From positions 1 to 42,299 of the forward strand of contig CAJTLC010000022.1 of NCBI GenBank assembly GCA_910576995.1: a stretch of DNA of 42,299 nucleotides, read 5' to 3'. The position numbers were made by a program, and so were the translations under genes. How positions within the stretch are numbered: the stretch's first letter is position 1; the number at the start of each line of letters is the position of its first letter. This document shows positions 24,105 to 31,925 of this stretch, in pieces. The notes under the pieces were generated by a model. It searched no databases. It was not told the origin of the DNA and saw only the letters and a program-made list of their open reading frames with translations. The DNA is from an uncultured Ruminococcus sp. (GTDB taxonomy: Bacteria > Bacillota > Clostridia > Oscillospirales > Ruminococcaceae).

Positions 24105-24845
24105 ATGGCTACAGCGATTATTACAGGCGCGTCGCAGGGAATCGGCGCGTGTATTGCAAAAAGACTCGCAAAAGACGGATTTGACGTCGTTATAAATCAT
24201 TATCCCAGCGACGGCGATAAGGAAAAAGCGCTTGCCGTTGCGGAGGAGTGCAGAGCGTTCGGCGTAAAGGCGGAATGCGTCGCCGCAGACGTTTCGAAAT
24301 TCGATCAGTGCGAGGCGATGGTCAAGCAGGTAAAGGCTGATTTCGGCAGCATCGACGCTCTTGTAAACAATGCGGGAATCACGAAAGACGGACTCCTCGC
24401 GCGCATGAAAGAAACCGATTACGACGCGGTAATCGCGGTAAATCAGAAAAGCGTTTATAATATGCTGAAGCACGTATGTTCGGCGATGATGAAGCAGCGT
24501 CACGGCAGAATAGTAAATGTTTCGTCGGTTGCAGGTCTTTACGGAAATCCGGGACAGGTGAATTATTCGGCTTCAAAGGCGGCTATAATCGGCATGACGA
24601 AAACGGTCGCAAAGGAATTCGGTTCGAGAAATATCACCTGCAACGCGGTCGCCCCGGGATTTATACATACTCCCATGACGGACGTTCTTTCGGAAGAACT
24701 TAAAACAAAGATGCTGGGCGCGGTAGCTCTCGGCAGATACGGCGAACCCGAAGAGATCGCTTCCGTCGTATCGTTTTTGGTATCCGACGACGCTTCATAC
24801 GTTACAGGACAGGTAATTGAAATTTCCGGCGGACTTTCTATGTAA
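24105..24845 (+). CDS. fabG: 3-oxoacyl-ACP reductase
   Basis: A 246-residue NADPH-dependent short-chain dehydrogenase that reduces beta-ketoacyl-ACP. The cofactor motif TGASQGIG (7-14), NNAG (88-91) and the catalytic Ser141, Tyr154 and Lys158 (NVSSVAG...YSASK) are intact. Length is normal. Start 24105 is set by CGGAGGT 8 bases upstream; an earlier in-frame ATG reaches back into the repeat and adds residues no FabG has. The gene is bracketed by two copies of the same ~220-bp repeat, which is odd inside a core biosynthetic operon. Confidence 0.96.
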   Translation: MATAIITGASQGIGACIAKRLAKDGFDVVINHYPSDGDKEKALAVAEECRAFGVKAECVAADVSKFDQCEAMVKQVKADFGSIDALVNNAGITKDGLLARMKETDYDAVIAVNQKSVYNMLKHVCSAMMKQRHGRIVNVSSVAGLYGNPGQVNYSASKAAIIGMTKTVAKEFGSRNITCNAVAPGFIHTPMTDVLSEELKTKMLGAVALGRYGEPEEIASVVSFLVSDDASYVTGQVIEISGGLSM

Positions 24846-24850
24846 TTAAT

Positions 24851-25069
24851 GAAATTGATTTTTTACTTGTGCGGCGCTATGCAGGGGAACGCTGTCCCCC
24901 TGCACCCACTGCTTAAGGGACATAGCCCCTTAAGAATCTCAATATTAAATTCTTTCTGTATCCACAAGGGATACAGAAAGAATTTGAACAGGACTTAAAT
25001 ACTAAGCCTTACGCAAGGGATATAGGCGACAAAGTCATCTGCATAATGCAGCATAGTAAAAATCGATTT
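24851..25069 (+). repeat. Structured intergenic repeat, copy 2 (fabG-fabF gap)
   Basis: Same orientation and plan as copy 1. Ends: ATTGATTTTTTACT and AGTAAAAATCGATT. The long stem is again a perfect 17 bp (24947-24963 with 24969-24985), but the A-T pair of copy 1 (23945/23973) is C-G here (24952/24980). In the first hairpin the outer pairs TGTC/GACA of copy 1 are TGCA/TGCA here, two more changed pairs that keep pairing. Confidence 0.85.
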
Positions 25070-25118
25070 CAGTGATACTTGATACGCAAAGGATTTTTAG
25101 AAAACGAAAGGAAAATAT

Positions 25119-26375
25119 ATGAGCAGAAGAGTTGTTATAACAGGCATCGGAGCAGTTACTCCGCTCGGAACGGGCGTTGAGAAGTTCTGGGAGGGACTGA
25201 AAGCAAATAAGATCGGATTTTCTTTTATCGACGCATTTGACAGCGAGCAGCTTGGAGTTTCGCTTGCAGGTCTTGTACGCGATTTTGACGAGAGCAATTA
25301 TTACGATGTAGCAGGCTGTTTCGATAAAAAAGAAGCAAAGCGCATGGATCGTTTTACAAAATATGCAGTCGTATCCGCTCATGAAGCCCTTGCGGATTCG
25401 GGCAGCGATTTTTCCGATATCGACCCTTACAGAGCAGGTATTATGGTAGGCTCGGGAATCGGCGGCATCGATCTGACGGCTATGGAATGCGAAAGGATAA
25501 GAACAAAAGGACCGGGCAGGGTTTCGGCGTTTTATGTTCCGATGATGATCACAAATATGGCTCCCGGAATGATCGCCATGAAAACAGGATTCCGCGGCGC
25601 GAATTTTGATATTTCTTCCGCCTGCGCTTCGGGTACTCACGCTATCGGCGAAGCGTTCAGAAAGATCAAGGACGGCTATCTTGACGTTTGCCTTGCAGGA
25701 GGCGCGGAAAGCACGAAAATTGAGCTTACATATGCAGGTTTTAACAATATGAAGGCTCTTTCAAGAAGTACTGATCCCGAAAGAGCGTCCATACCGTTTG
25801 ATAAGGAGAGAAACGGATTCGTACTCGGCGAGGGCAGCGGAATGCTCGTTCTTGAAGAATACGAACACGCAAAGGCGCGCGGCGCGAAAATTTACTGCGA
25901 AGTTGCAGGTTACGGCGCTACCGACGACGGCTATCATATGACTTCGCCCATGCCTACGGGAGAAGCCGCCGCAATGGGCATGACTCTTGCAATGCAGGAG
26001 GCGGGCGTAAAGCCGGAGGAGGTTGACTATATCAACGCTCACGGTACTTCCACGGGACTTAACGATAAATACGAAACTGCCGCTATCAAGATAGCTCTGG
26101 GCGATTCTGCGTACAAGGTAAAGATAAATTCCACAAAGTCCATGACAGGACATCTTCTGGGCGCGGCAGGAGCTATCGAAGCTATCGTATGCGCAAAGAC
26201 CATACAGGAAAGCCTTATCCACGCTACTGTGGGATATAAAGTTCCCGACGAGGAGTGCGATCTGGATTACTGCGTAAACGGCAACGTTGAGCAGGAAGTC
26301 AATGCGGCGTTGTCCAATTCTCTGGGATTCGGCGGTCATAACGGTACGCTGTGCTTCAAAAAGGTTAATGATTAA
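25119..26375 (+). CDS. fabF: Beta-ketoacyl-ACP synthase II
   Basis: A 418-residue condensing enzyme that elongates acyl-ACP with malonyl-ACP. The Cys-His-His triad is visible: Cys169 in SSACASGTHA, His308 in NAHGTSTGLND and His345 in KSMTGHLLGAAGA, with Lys340 of the same motif. Length is normal. GAAAGGAAAA precedes the ATG. The accB gene begins 14 bases after the stop. Confidence 0.97.
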   Translation: MSRRVVITGIGAVTPLGTGVEKFWEGLKANKIGFSFIDAFDSEQLGVSLAGLVRDFDESNYYDVAGCFDKKEAKRMDRFTKYAVVSAHEALADSGSDFSDIDPYRAGIMVGSGIGGIDLTAMECERIRTKGPGRVSAFYVPMMITNMAPGMIAMKTGFRGANFDISSACASGTHAIGEAFRKIKDGYLDVCLAGGAESTKIELTYAGFNNMKALSRSTDPERASIPFDKERNGFVLGEGSGMLVLEEYEHAKARGAKIYCEVAGYGATDDGYHMTSPMPTGEAAAMGMTLAMQEAGVKPEEVDYINAHGTSTGLNDKYETAAIKIALGDSAYKVKINSTKSMTGHLLGAAGAIEAIVCAKTIQESLIHATVGYKVPDEECDLDYCVNGNVEQEVNAALSNSLGFGGHNGTLCFKKVND

Positions 26376-26389
26376 GGAGAATTTATGAC

Positions 26390-26875
26390 ATGGGAAAAAA
26401 TTCTAATGATAAAATTTTGAATGTAGTTGAACTTGAAACTATCGAAAGCCTTGCCAAGATTGTTTCCGACAACGAATTATCGGAGATAACCGTATCATGC
26501 GAAAACTGCAATATAACGATAAAGGGCAGAAAACCTGCGCCGCAGACTGTTGTTGCGGGCATGGGAGTTTCCGCGTCCGCTCCCGTTCAGGCAGCTGAAG
26601 TTAAGGCTGAATCGGCTAAGGAAGTCGGCGCGGCTGTTGAGGGAAACGTCGTAAAATCACCTATCGTGGGAACGTTCTATCAGGCTCCATCGCCCGACAA
26701 GCCGCCTTTTGTTAAAGTCGGCGATAAGGTGAAAAAAGGCGACGTTATCATGATAATTGAGTCTATGAAGCTTATGAACGAGGTGCAGTCCGAATTTGAC
26801 GGAACCGTCGAGAAAATTCTCGTAAGCGACGGTCAGCCTGTCGAATTCGATCAGCCGATAATGATAATCAAGTAA
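26390..26875 (+). CDS. accB: Biotin carboxyl carrier protein of acetyl-CoA carboxylase
   Basis: A 161-residue carrier that shuttles carboxybiotin between AccC and AccD/AccA. The N-terminal ~50 residues are a helical interaction region, followed by an Ala/Val/Glu linker (~55-85) and the biotinyl domain (~87-161). Biotin is attached at Lys127 in ESMKLMNE; the usual Ala of EAMKM is Ser, which is common. The thumb (TFYQAPSPDKPPFVKVGD) is present. An AAGGAG site lies 10 bases upstream. An ATG at 26385 is out of frame and is closer to that site, but opens only 11 codons. Confidence 0.95.
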   Translation: MGKNSNDKILNVVELETIESLAKIVSDNELSEITVSCENCNITIKGRKPAPQTVVAGMGVSASAPVQAAEVKAESAKEVGAAVEGNVVKSPIVGTFYQAPSPDKPPFVKVGDKVKKGDVIMIIESMKLMNEVQSEFDGTVEKILVSDGQPVEFDQPIMIIK

Positions 26876-26898
26876 TGCGTTAAATGGAGGGACAGCAA

Positions 26899-27345
26899 AT
26901 GTCAGAAGTTTTAATGAATAAAGAGCAGATAATGGAGATAATTCCCCACCGTGATCCGTTTCTCCTTATTGACGAGGTTCTTGAAATGGAAGTCGGCGTT
27001 AAGATAAAGGCGAGAAAATACATCAAGGACGATGAATTCTGGTTTAAGGGACATTTCCCCGATTATCCCGTTACACCCGGCGTGCTTATGGTGGAAATGC
27101 TTGCGCAGGCGGCTGCCGTATGTATGCTTTCAAAGCCCGAAATGAAAGGCAAGATCGGACTTTTCGGCGGCATTGACAAGGCGAAGTTTCGCAGACAGGT
27201 AGTTCCGGGCGACGTTCTCGACCTCGAAGTTGAGATAATCAAGACCAGAGGTCCTATCGGAACAGGAAAAGCTCTCGCTTCCGTTGACGGTCAGAAAGCC
27301 GTTTCATGCGAGATAACCTTTATTGCGGCTGATCCCGAAAAGTAA
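26899..27345 (+). CDS. fabZ: 3-hydroxyacyl-ACP dehydratase
   Basis: A 148-residue hot-dog-fold dehydratase that makes trans-2-enoyl-ACP. IIPHRDPFLLID (14-25) and GHFPDYPVTPGVLMVEMLAQ contain the catalytic His52 and Glu66. Start 26899 is preferred: GGAGGG lies 8 bases upstream, while the ATG at 26884 overlaps this site. It lies between accB and accC, a usual clostridial order. Confidence 0.95.
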   Translation: MSEVLMNKEQIMEIIPHRDPFLLIDEVLEMEVGVKIKARKYIKDDEFWFKGHFPDYPVTPGVLMVEMLAQAAAVCMLSKPEMKGKIGLFGGIDKAKFRRQVVPGDVLDLEVEIIKTRGPIGTGKALASVDGQKAVSCEITFIAADPEK

Positions 27346-27401
27346 AGGAGCGGCATTTTTACCTGTAATATCGGTGAATTTTAGAATAGAGGGGAGTAAA
27401 A

Positions 27402-28754
27402 ATGTTCAAAAAAATATTGATAGCCAACAGAGGCGAGATCGCCGTGCGCATCATAAGAGCCTGCCGCGAATTGGGAGTACGCAGCGTTGCCGTGTATTCA
27501 ACGGCTGACAAGACCTGTCTCCATGCGCAGATAGCCGACGAGTCGGTATGCATAGGGCCTCCCGCGACTAAGGACAGCTACCTTAACATGAACGCCGTTA
27601 TTCAGGCGGCGTTGAATACGGGCGCGGAGGCTATTCATCCCGGATTCGGTTTTTTGTCTGAAAATGCAGAATTTGCACGGCTTTGCGAAAAAAGCGGAAT
27701 AGTATTTATCGGGCCGTCATATAAGTCTATAGAAATGCTCGGCGATAAAGCTGCCGCAAAGGAGACTATGGCGGCGGCAGGAGTACCCGTTATACCCGGG
27801 TCGAAAGGCGCGGTAAAGAGCATAGAGGACGCAAAGGAAGTTGCGGAAAATTGCGGATATCCGGTTCTGGTAAAGGCTTCGGCTGGCGGCGGCGGAAGAG
27901 GTATCCGGCGCGTGGATTCGCCCGAAGATCTGGAAGCGCAGATAATCGCGGCTCGTCAGGAAGCGAAGAATTTCTTCGGCGACGATACGGTCTATATCGA
28001 GAAATTCCTCGTCGATCCTCATCATGTTGAAATACAGATAATGGCTGATACGCAGGGAAATTATATTTATCTCGGCGAGCGCGACTGCTCTATGCAGAGG
28101 CGCAATCAGAAAGTTCTTGAGGAATCGCCAAGCCCGATAGTAAGCGCCCAGCTGCGTGAAAAAATGGGAAATGCAGCCGTTACAGCCGCTAAGGAATGCG
28201 GATATTATAATGCCGGAACTATTGAATTTTTAGTTGACGCTAACCGCGATTTCTACTTTATGGAGATGAATACCAGGATTCAGGTGGAGCATCCCGTTAC
28301 GGAAGCGGTCACGGGTTTTGATCTTGTAAAGGCGCAGATAGAAGTGGCTGCCGGAATGCCGCTGCATATTACTCAGGACGATGTGAAAATCACGGGTCAT
28401 GCTATCGAATGCCGTATAAACGCGGAAAATCCGTCGCTGAATTTCCGTCCGTCTCCCGGAACGATAAACGCTCTTTATGTTCCCGGAGGTCCGGGTATAA
28501 GGATCGACGGCGCGGTTTATCAGGGCTATACGATAACGCCTTATTACGATTCGATGATAAGCAAGCTGATAGTTCACGGCGCGGACAGAAATGAAGCTAT
28601 CCGCAAAATGCGCTGGGCGCTTTCGGAATTTATCGTCGACGGCGTTGATACGAATATAGATTTCCAGCTTGAGATCATAAAACAGCCCGAATTTATCGGC
28701 GGAGATTACGACAACGGCTTTCTTACGCGATATATGGAAGAAAAGAAGAAATAG
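27402..28754 (+). CDS. accC: Biotin carboxylase subunit of acetyl-CoA carboxylase
   Basis: A 450-residue ATP-grasp enzyme that carboxylates biotin on AccB. ILIANRGEIAVRIIRA starts the protein; the Gly-rich ATP lid (KASAGGGGRGIR), LGERDCSMQRRNQKVLEE and the active-site MEMNTRIQVEHPVTE are intact. Length is normal. GAGGGGAG precedes the ATG. accD follows after 12 bases. Confidence 0.97.
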   Translation: MFKKILIANRGEIAVRIIRACRELGVRSVAVYSTADKTCLHAQIADESVCIGPPATKDSYLNMNAVIQAALNTGAEAIHPGFGFLSENAEFARLCEKSGIVFIGPSYKSIEMLGDKAAAKETMAAAGVPVIPGSKGAVKSIEDAKEVAENCGYPVLVKASAGGGGRGIRRVDSPEDLEAQIIAARQEAKNFFGDDTVYIEKFLVDPHHVEIQIMADTQGNYIYLGERDCSMQRRNQKVLEESPSPIVSAQLREKMGNAAVTAAKECGYYNAGTIEFLVDANRDFYFMEMNTRIQVEHPVTEAVTGFDLVKAQIEVAAGMPLHITQDDVKITGHAIECRINAENPSLNFRPSPGTINALYVPGGPGIRIDGAVYQGYTITPYYDSMISKLIVHGADRNEAIRKMRWALSEFIVDGVDTNIDFQLEIIKQPEFIGGDYDNGFLTRYMEEKKK

Positions 28755-28766
28755 GCGGTGATATAG

Positions 28767-29609
28767 ATGTTTGATGATTTTTTTAATGTTGTAAAGCTTC
28801 GTTTTAACGGAGCAGACGACGAATCTGCGCCTGTTTTCAGATGTCCGAGATGTCAGAACGCAGTTCCGCTTTCCAGATTTGAGGAGCTTCACCGCGTATG
28901 CCCCAGCTGCAATTATCATGGCAGACTTTCCGCCGCCGAGCGACTTGCGCTGACGGTGGATAAAGGCAGCTTTAAGGAATTTGACGCCGATATGATAAGC
29001 TGCGATCCCATACATTTTCCGGATTATCCCGAAAAGCAGGAGGAACTTCGCAAGGCGACGGGACTGAAAGACGCTATAGTCACGGGAACGGCGTGTATAC
29101 GCGGTATCGAGACGGTCATAGGCGTTATGGATTCCCATTATATGATGGCGAGCATGGGTTCTGTAGTCGGCGAAAAAATAGCGCGCGCATTTGAATACGC
29201 TGCGGAAAATAAACTCCCTGTAATAATGTTTACAGCTTCGGGCGGCGCGAGAATGCAGGAGGGGATTGTTTCTCTCATGCAGATGGCGAAAACGTCGGGC
29301 GCAGTCAAGCTTCACAGTGACGCGGGACAGCTTTATATCACGGTAATGACCGATCCCACCACGGGCGGCGTAACGGCAAGTTTCGCTTCGCTGGGGGATA
29401 TTATAATCGCCGAGCCGAAAGTACTTATCGGATTTGCAGGCAGACGCGTTATCGAAAGTACCATGAAGCAGCGGCTTCCCGAAGATTTTCAGCTTGCGGA
29501 ATTCATGCAGGATAAGGGCTTTGTCGATATGATCGTCGAGCGCAAGAAGATGAGGAGCGTTCTTGCTCATTTGCTGCAAATGCACGGATATAAGGGAAAG
29601 GAGGCGTGA
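28767..29609 (+). CDS. accD: Acetyl-CoA carboxylase carboxyltransferase beta subunit
   Basis: A 280-residue subunit that with AccA transfers the carboxyl group to acetyl-CoA. A zinc ribbon is formed by Cys26, Cys29, Cys45 and Cys48 (CPRCQ...CPSCNYHG). The crotonase-like core has ASGGARMQEG and DPTTGGVTASFA, which build the oxyanion hole. The ribosome site GGCGGTGAT is only moderate. accA starts 3 bases after the stop. Confidence 0.96.
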   Translation: MFDDFFNVVKLRFNGADDESAPVFRCPRCQNAVPLSRFEELHRVCPSCNYHGRLSAAERLALTVDKGSFKEFDADMISCDPIHFPDYPEKQEELRKATGLKDAIVTGTACIRGIETVIGVMDSHYMMASMGSVVGEKIARAFEYAAENKLPVIMFTASGGARMQEGIVSLMQMAKTSGAVKLHSDAGQLYITVMTDPTTGGVTASFASLGDIIIAEPKVLIGFAGRRVIESTMKQRLPEDFQLAEFMQDKGFVDMIVERKKMRSVLAHLLQMHGYKGKEA

Positions 29610-29612
29610 TCT

Positions 29613-30419
29613 ATGGAAAATGAAAAAACGGCATGGGAACGCCTTAACCTTGTCCATACAAAGGGCAGACCGACTATACGCGATTATATACCGCTGATTT
29701 TCAAGGATTTTTACGAACTTCACGGCGACCGCTGCTTTGGGGACGATCATGCTGTCATAGGCGGAATTGCAAGACTTGACGGCGTTCCTGTAACGGTTAT
29801 AGCGCAGGTAAAGGGCAGGGACATCAACGAGAACAAGGACTGCAATTTTGCAATGCCGCTCCCGGAGGGTTACAGAAAGGCTCTTAGACTTGCAAAGCAG
29901 GCTGAGAAATTTCATAGACCTGTTATCTGCTTTATTGATACCCCCGGGGCTTATGCCGGAGTTGCGGCGGAAGAAAGAGGTCAGGGCGAAGCTATTGCGC
30001 GTAATATCGCGGAATTCATGACGCTCCGCACGCCTGTTATCTCGATAATTCTGGGCGAAGGCGGAAGCGGAGGCGCGCTTGCTCTGGGAGTGTGCGACGA
30101 ACTTGCAATGCTTGAAAATGCTCAGTATTCTGTAGCTTCACCGAGAGCGTCGGCAAGCATCTTGTGGAAAGACGCTTCAAGGGAGCAGGAAGCCTGCAAT
30201 ATCATGCGCATAACCGCCGAAGATATGGTCGATCTGGGAGTAGCGGAAACGATCATTGAAGAGCCTCTCGGAGGCGCACACAACGATTTAGACAAAATTT
30301 CCGAAAATATTAAGGAATTTTTGTCACTCAAAATTGCAGAAAAATGTCAAAAAGATATTGACGTTTTGCTGAAAGAACGTTATACTAAGTTTAGAAAAGT
30401 CGGAGAGTTCATAGAATAG
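29613..30419 (+). CDS. accA: Acetyl-CoA carboxylase carboxyltransferase alpha subunit
   Basis: A 268-residue partner of AccD. FIDTPGAYAGVAAEERGQGEAI, GEGGSGGALALG and ASPRASASILWKDA are family signatures of the CoA-binding and oxyanion regions. It is shorter than the ~319 residues of Escherichia coli AccA; the missing part is the N-terminal helical region, as in many Firmicutes. AAAGGAGG lies in the end of accD, so the two subunits are made together. Confidence 0.95.
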   Translation: MENEKTAWERLNLVHTKGRPTIRDYIPLIFKDFYELHGDRCFGDDHAVIGGIARLDGVPVTVIAQVKGRDINENKDCNFAMPLPEGYRKALRLAKQAEKFHRPVICFIDTPGAYAGVAAEERGQGEAIARNIAEFMTLRTPVISIILGEGGSGGALALGVCDELAMLENAQYSVASPRASASILWKDASREQEACNIMRITAEDMVDLGVAETIIEEPLGGAHNDLDKISENIKEFLSLKIAEKCQKDIDVLLKERYTKFRKVGEFIE

Positions 30420-30462
30420 ATCCGCTTTTAGCATAATAAACAAATATTAGGAGGAAATTAAC

Positions 30463-30699
30463 ATGATTTTTGACAAAATTAAAGAAATCATTATCGAGCA
30501 GCTTGGCGTTGAAGAGGACGTTGTAACTGCTGAAGCAAGCATTCAGGACGATCTCGGAGCAGATTCTCTTGACATCGTTGATCTTATCCAGACTATCGAG
30601 GACGAGTATGATCTCTCCATTCCCGACGAGGCTGTTGAGGAGATCAATACGGTAGGCGATATCGTTAGCTATATCGAGAAGAATACCGACGCTGAATAA
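30463..30699 (+). CDS. acpP: Acyl carrier protein
   Basis: A 78-residue carrier of growing acyl chains. The four-helix ACP pattern is clear, with the phosphopantetheine attachment Ser35 in GADSLDIVD and the acidic helix II that binds Fab enzymes. TAGGAGGAAAT precedes the ATG. It is the last gene of the fab/acc operon and is followed by a strong terminator. Clostridial ACP genes more often stand near fabH or plsX, so this end position is a local variant. Confidence 0.95.
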   Translation: MIFDKIKEIIIEQLGVEEDVVTAEASIQDDLGADSLDIVDLIQTIEDEYDLSIPDEAVEEINTVGDIVSYIEKNTDAE

Positions 30700-30710
30700 T
30701 TTTGAAAATC

Positions 30711-30742
30711 TCCCCTTGCCGCTTGGTAAGGGGAATTTTTGT
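30711..30742 (+). terminator. Terminator of the fab/acc operon
   Basis: TCCCCTTGCC (30711-30720) pairs with GGTAAGGGGA (30725-30734, one G-T) around GCTT, followed by a T-run. Confidence 0.88.
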
Positions 30743-30759
30743 ATTTTTTTCGAAAAATA

Positions 30760-30788
30760 TTGATTTTTGACGTGAGAAATGCTATAAT
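30760..30788 (+). promoter_or_regulatory. Promoter of the ATPase/oxidoreductase operon
   Basis: TTGATT (30760-30765), 17-base spacer, TATAAT (30783-30788). The leader to the start at 30933 is about 140 bases and contains the repeat fragment at 30882-30912. Confidence 0.7.
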
Positions 30789-30881
30789 AGAATTTAAGGG
30801 CTATTTTTTAAGAATTAATCAACGATAGTTTATACTAACAAGATTGACATACGTCATGCATATCAATTTAGCCGTATTATG

Positions 30882-30912
30882 CAGGGGGTGTCGGGGGACA
30901 GCGTCCCCTGAC
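30882..30912 (-). repeat. Inverted fragment of the fabG-flanking repeat in an mRNA leader
   Basis: Read on the minus strand this is almost identical (about 29 of 31 by eye) to the first hairpin module of copy 1 (23874-23904), including GGGGACGCTGTCCCC. Only this module is present. It forms a hairpin (stem arms ~30890-30899 and 30903-30912) in the leader of the next gene, just before its ribosome site. Confidence 0.75.
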
Positions 30913-30932
30913 TGGGAATACAGGAGGAAAAT

Positions 30933-31592
30933 ATGAAGAAAATTACCGTTATTACAGGTCATTACGGCAGCGGCAAAACGAATTTTTCGGTTAATCTTGC
31001 CGTAAAAGCGGCGCAGGACGGCGAAAACGTTACTATAGTTGATCTGGATCTCGTTAATCCGTATTTCAGAACAGCCGATTTTAAGGAACTTTTCGCGGAA
31101 AAGGGAATTCGGCTCATCACTCCCGATTTTGCCAACAGCAACCTTGATGTGCCGTCAATACAGTTCGATATCGAACAGCTTGCGGATAACGACGGCAAAC
31201 TGATAATCGATGTAGGCGGCGACGATGCGGGAGCGTTCGCGCTGGGAAGATTTTCTGCCGCCCTTAAAAATTTTGGCGATCAGCTTGATATGCTGTACGT
31301 CATCAATCAGCGCCGCTATCTTACGGGTAATTCCGAAGAGGCTGTAAGTCTTATGTACGAGATAGAGACGGCTTCGAGGCTGAAGCATACGGCGATAGTT
31401 AATAATACGAATCTCGGCTGCGAAACGACGGCGGGTATTGTGGAAAGTTCCGCGGATTTTGCCAAGGAGGTTTCGCGAAGGACGGGTTTGCCGCTGCGCT
31501 GTACGGTCTGCCCCGAAAATATCTGCGAGCTTGCAGATATTCCCGATATTTTTCCTGCAAAGATATATGTCAAGCCGTTGTGGGATTTGTAA
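30933..31592 (+). CDS. MinD/ParA-like P-loop ATPase
   Basis: A 219-residue cytoplasmic ATPase. The P-loop GHYGSGKT (9-16) is followed by VDLDLVNPYFRTAD (the usual Walker A' Asp region) and LIIDVGGDDAG as the switch-like strand. It ends without the amphipathic helix of true MinD, so membrane cycling is not expected. Related small ATPases often stand beside ferredoxin or 2-oxoacid oxidoreductase genes; here the ferredoxin subunit begins 70 bases downstream. A role in Fe-S or complex maturation is an inference. AGGAGGAAAAT precedes the ATG. Confidence 0.8.
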   Translation: MKKITVITGHYGSGKTNFSVNLAVKAAQDGENVTIVDLDLVNPYFRTADFKELFAEKGIRLITPDFANSNLDVPSIQFDIEQLADNDGKLIIDVGGDDAGAFALGRFSAALKNFGDQLDMLYVINQRRYLTGNSEEAVSLMYEIETASRLKHTAIVNNTNLGCETTAGIVESSADFAKEVSRRTGLPLRCTVCPENICELADIPDIFPAKIYVKPLWDL

Positions 31593-31662
31593 TTACAGCG
31601 GCAAATATATATACCTGAAATAATAGATCTCCGAGTAGGTCTAACATAAGGAGGTGTGAGAT

Positions 31663-31869
31663 ATGGCAAAAATGACGGTTATTACAGAACGCTGCAAGGG
31701 CTGCGGTCTTTGCGCGGCTGCCTGTCCGAAGAAAATAGTTGAACTTCAGAAAGCAAAGCGTAATAAAAAAGGTTATTTCTACGCAGTATGCACCGACGAG
31801 GACGCCTGCATAAGCTGCGCTATGTGCGCTATGATGTGTCCCGATTGTGCCATAGTCGTTGAAAAGTAA
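31663..31869 (+). CDS. 2[4Fe-4S] ferredoxin, delta subunit of 2-oxoacid:ferredoxin oxidoreductase
   Basis: A 68-residue protein with two CxxCxxCxxxCP motifs: Cys11, 14, 17, 21 and Cys49, 52, 55, 59, each set binding one 4Fe-4S cluster. It passes electrons from the TPP-containing subunit to free ferredoxin. AAGGAGGTGTGAG precedes the ATG. The order delta-alpha-beta-gamma with the next three genes is that of four-subunit 2-oxoacid oxidoreductases. Confidence 0.93.
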   Translation: MAKMTVITERCKGCGLCAAACPKKIVELQKAKRNKKGYFYAVCTDEDACISCAMCAMMCPDCAIVVEK

Positions 31870-31925
31870 CGGCGTATCGATTAAAAATAAAGCAGTTCGC
31901 TGCTATAAGAAAGGAATAAGAAGCT

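Noticed and set aside
23845..25069. The repeats around fabG as a CRISPR array or as insertion-sequence ends of a composite transposon
   Set aside because: There are only two ~220-base copies with unrelated spacing and no cas genes or transposase. fabG between them has ordinary composition and its normal operon neighbours.
26385..26420. A short out-of-frame frame starting at an ATG closer to the accB ribosome site
   Set aside because: It opens only 11 codons and the accB start at 26390 gives the conserved protein. It could slow accB translation, but nothing supports a product.
28230..29915. A 561-codon open frame on the minus strand across accC and accD
   Set aside because: It runs antisense to two clearly conserved genes, its protein is Arg/His/Tyr-rich without any domain, and no ribosome site precedes it. 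It is a codon-bias shadow.
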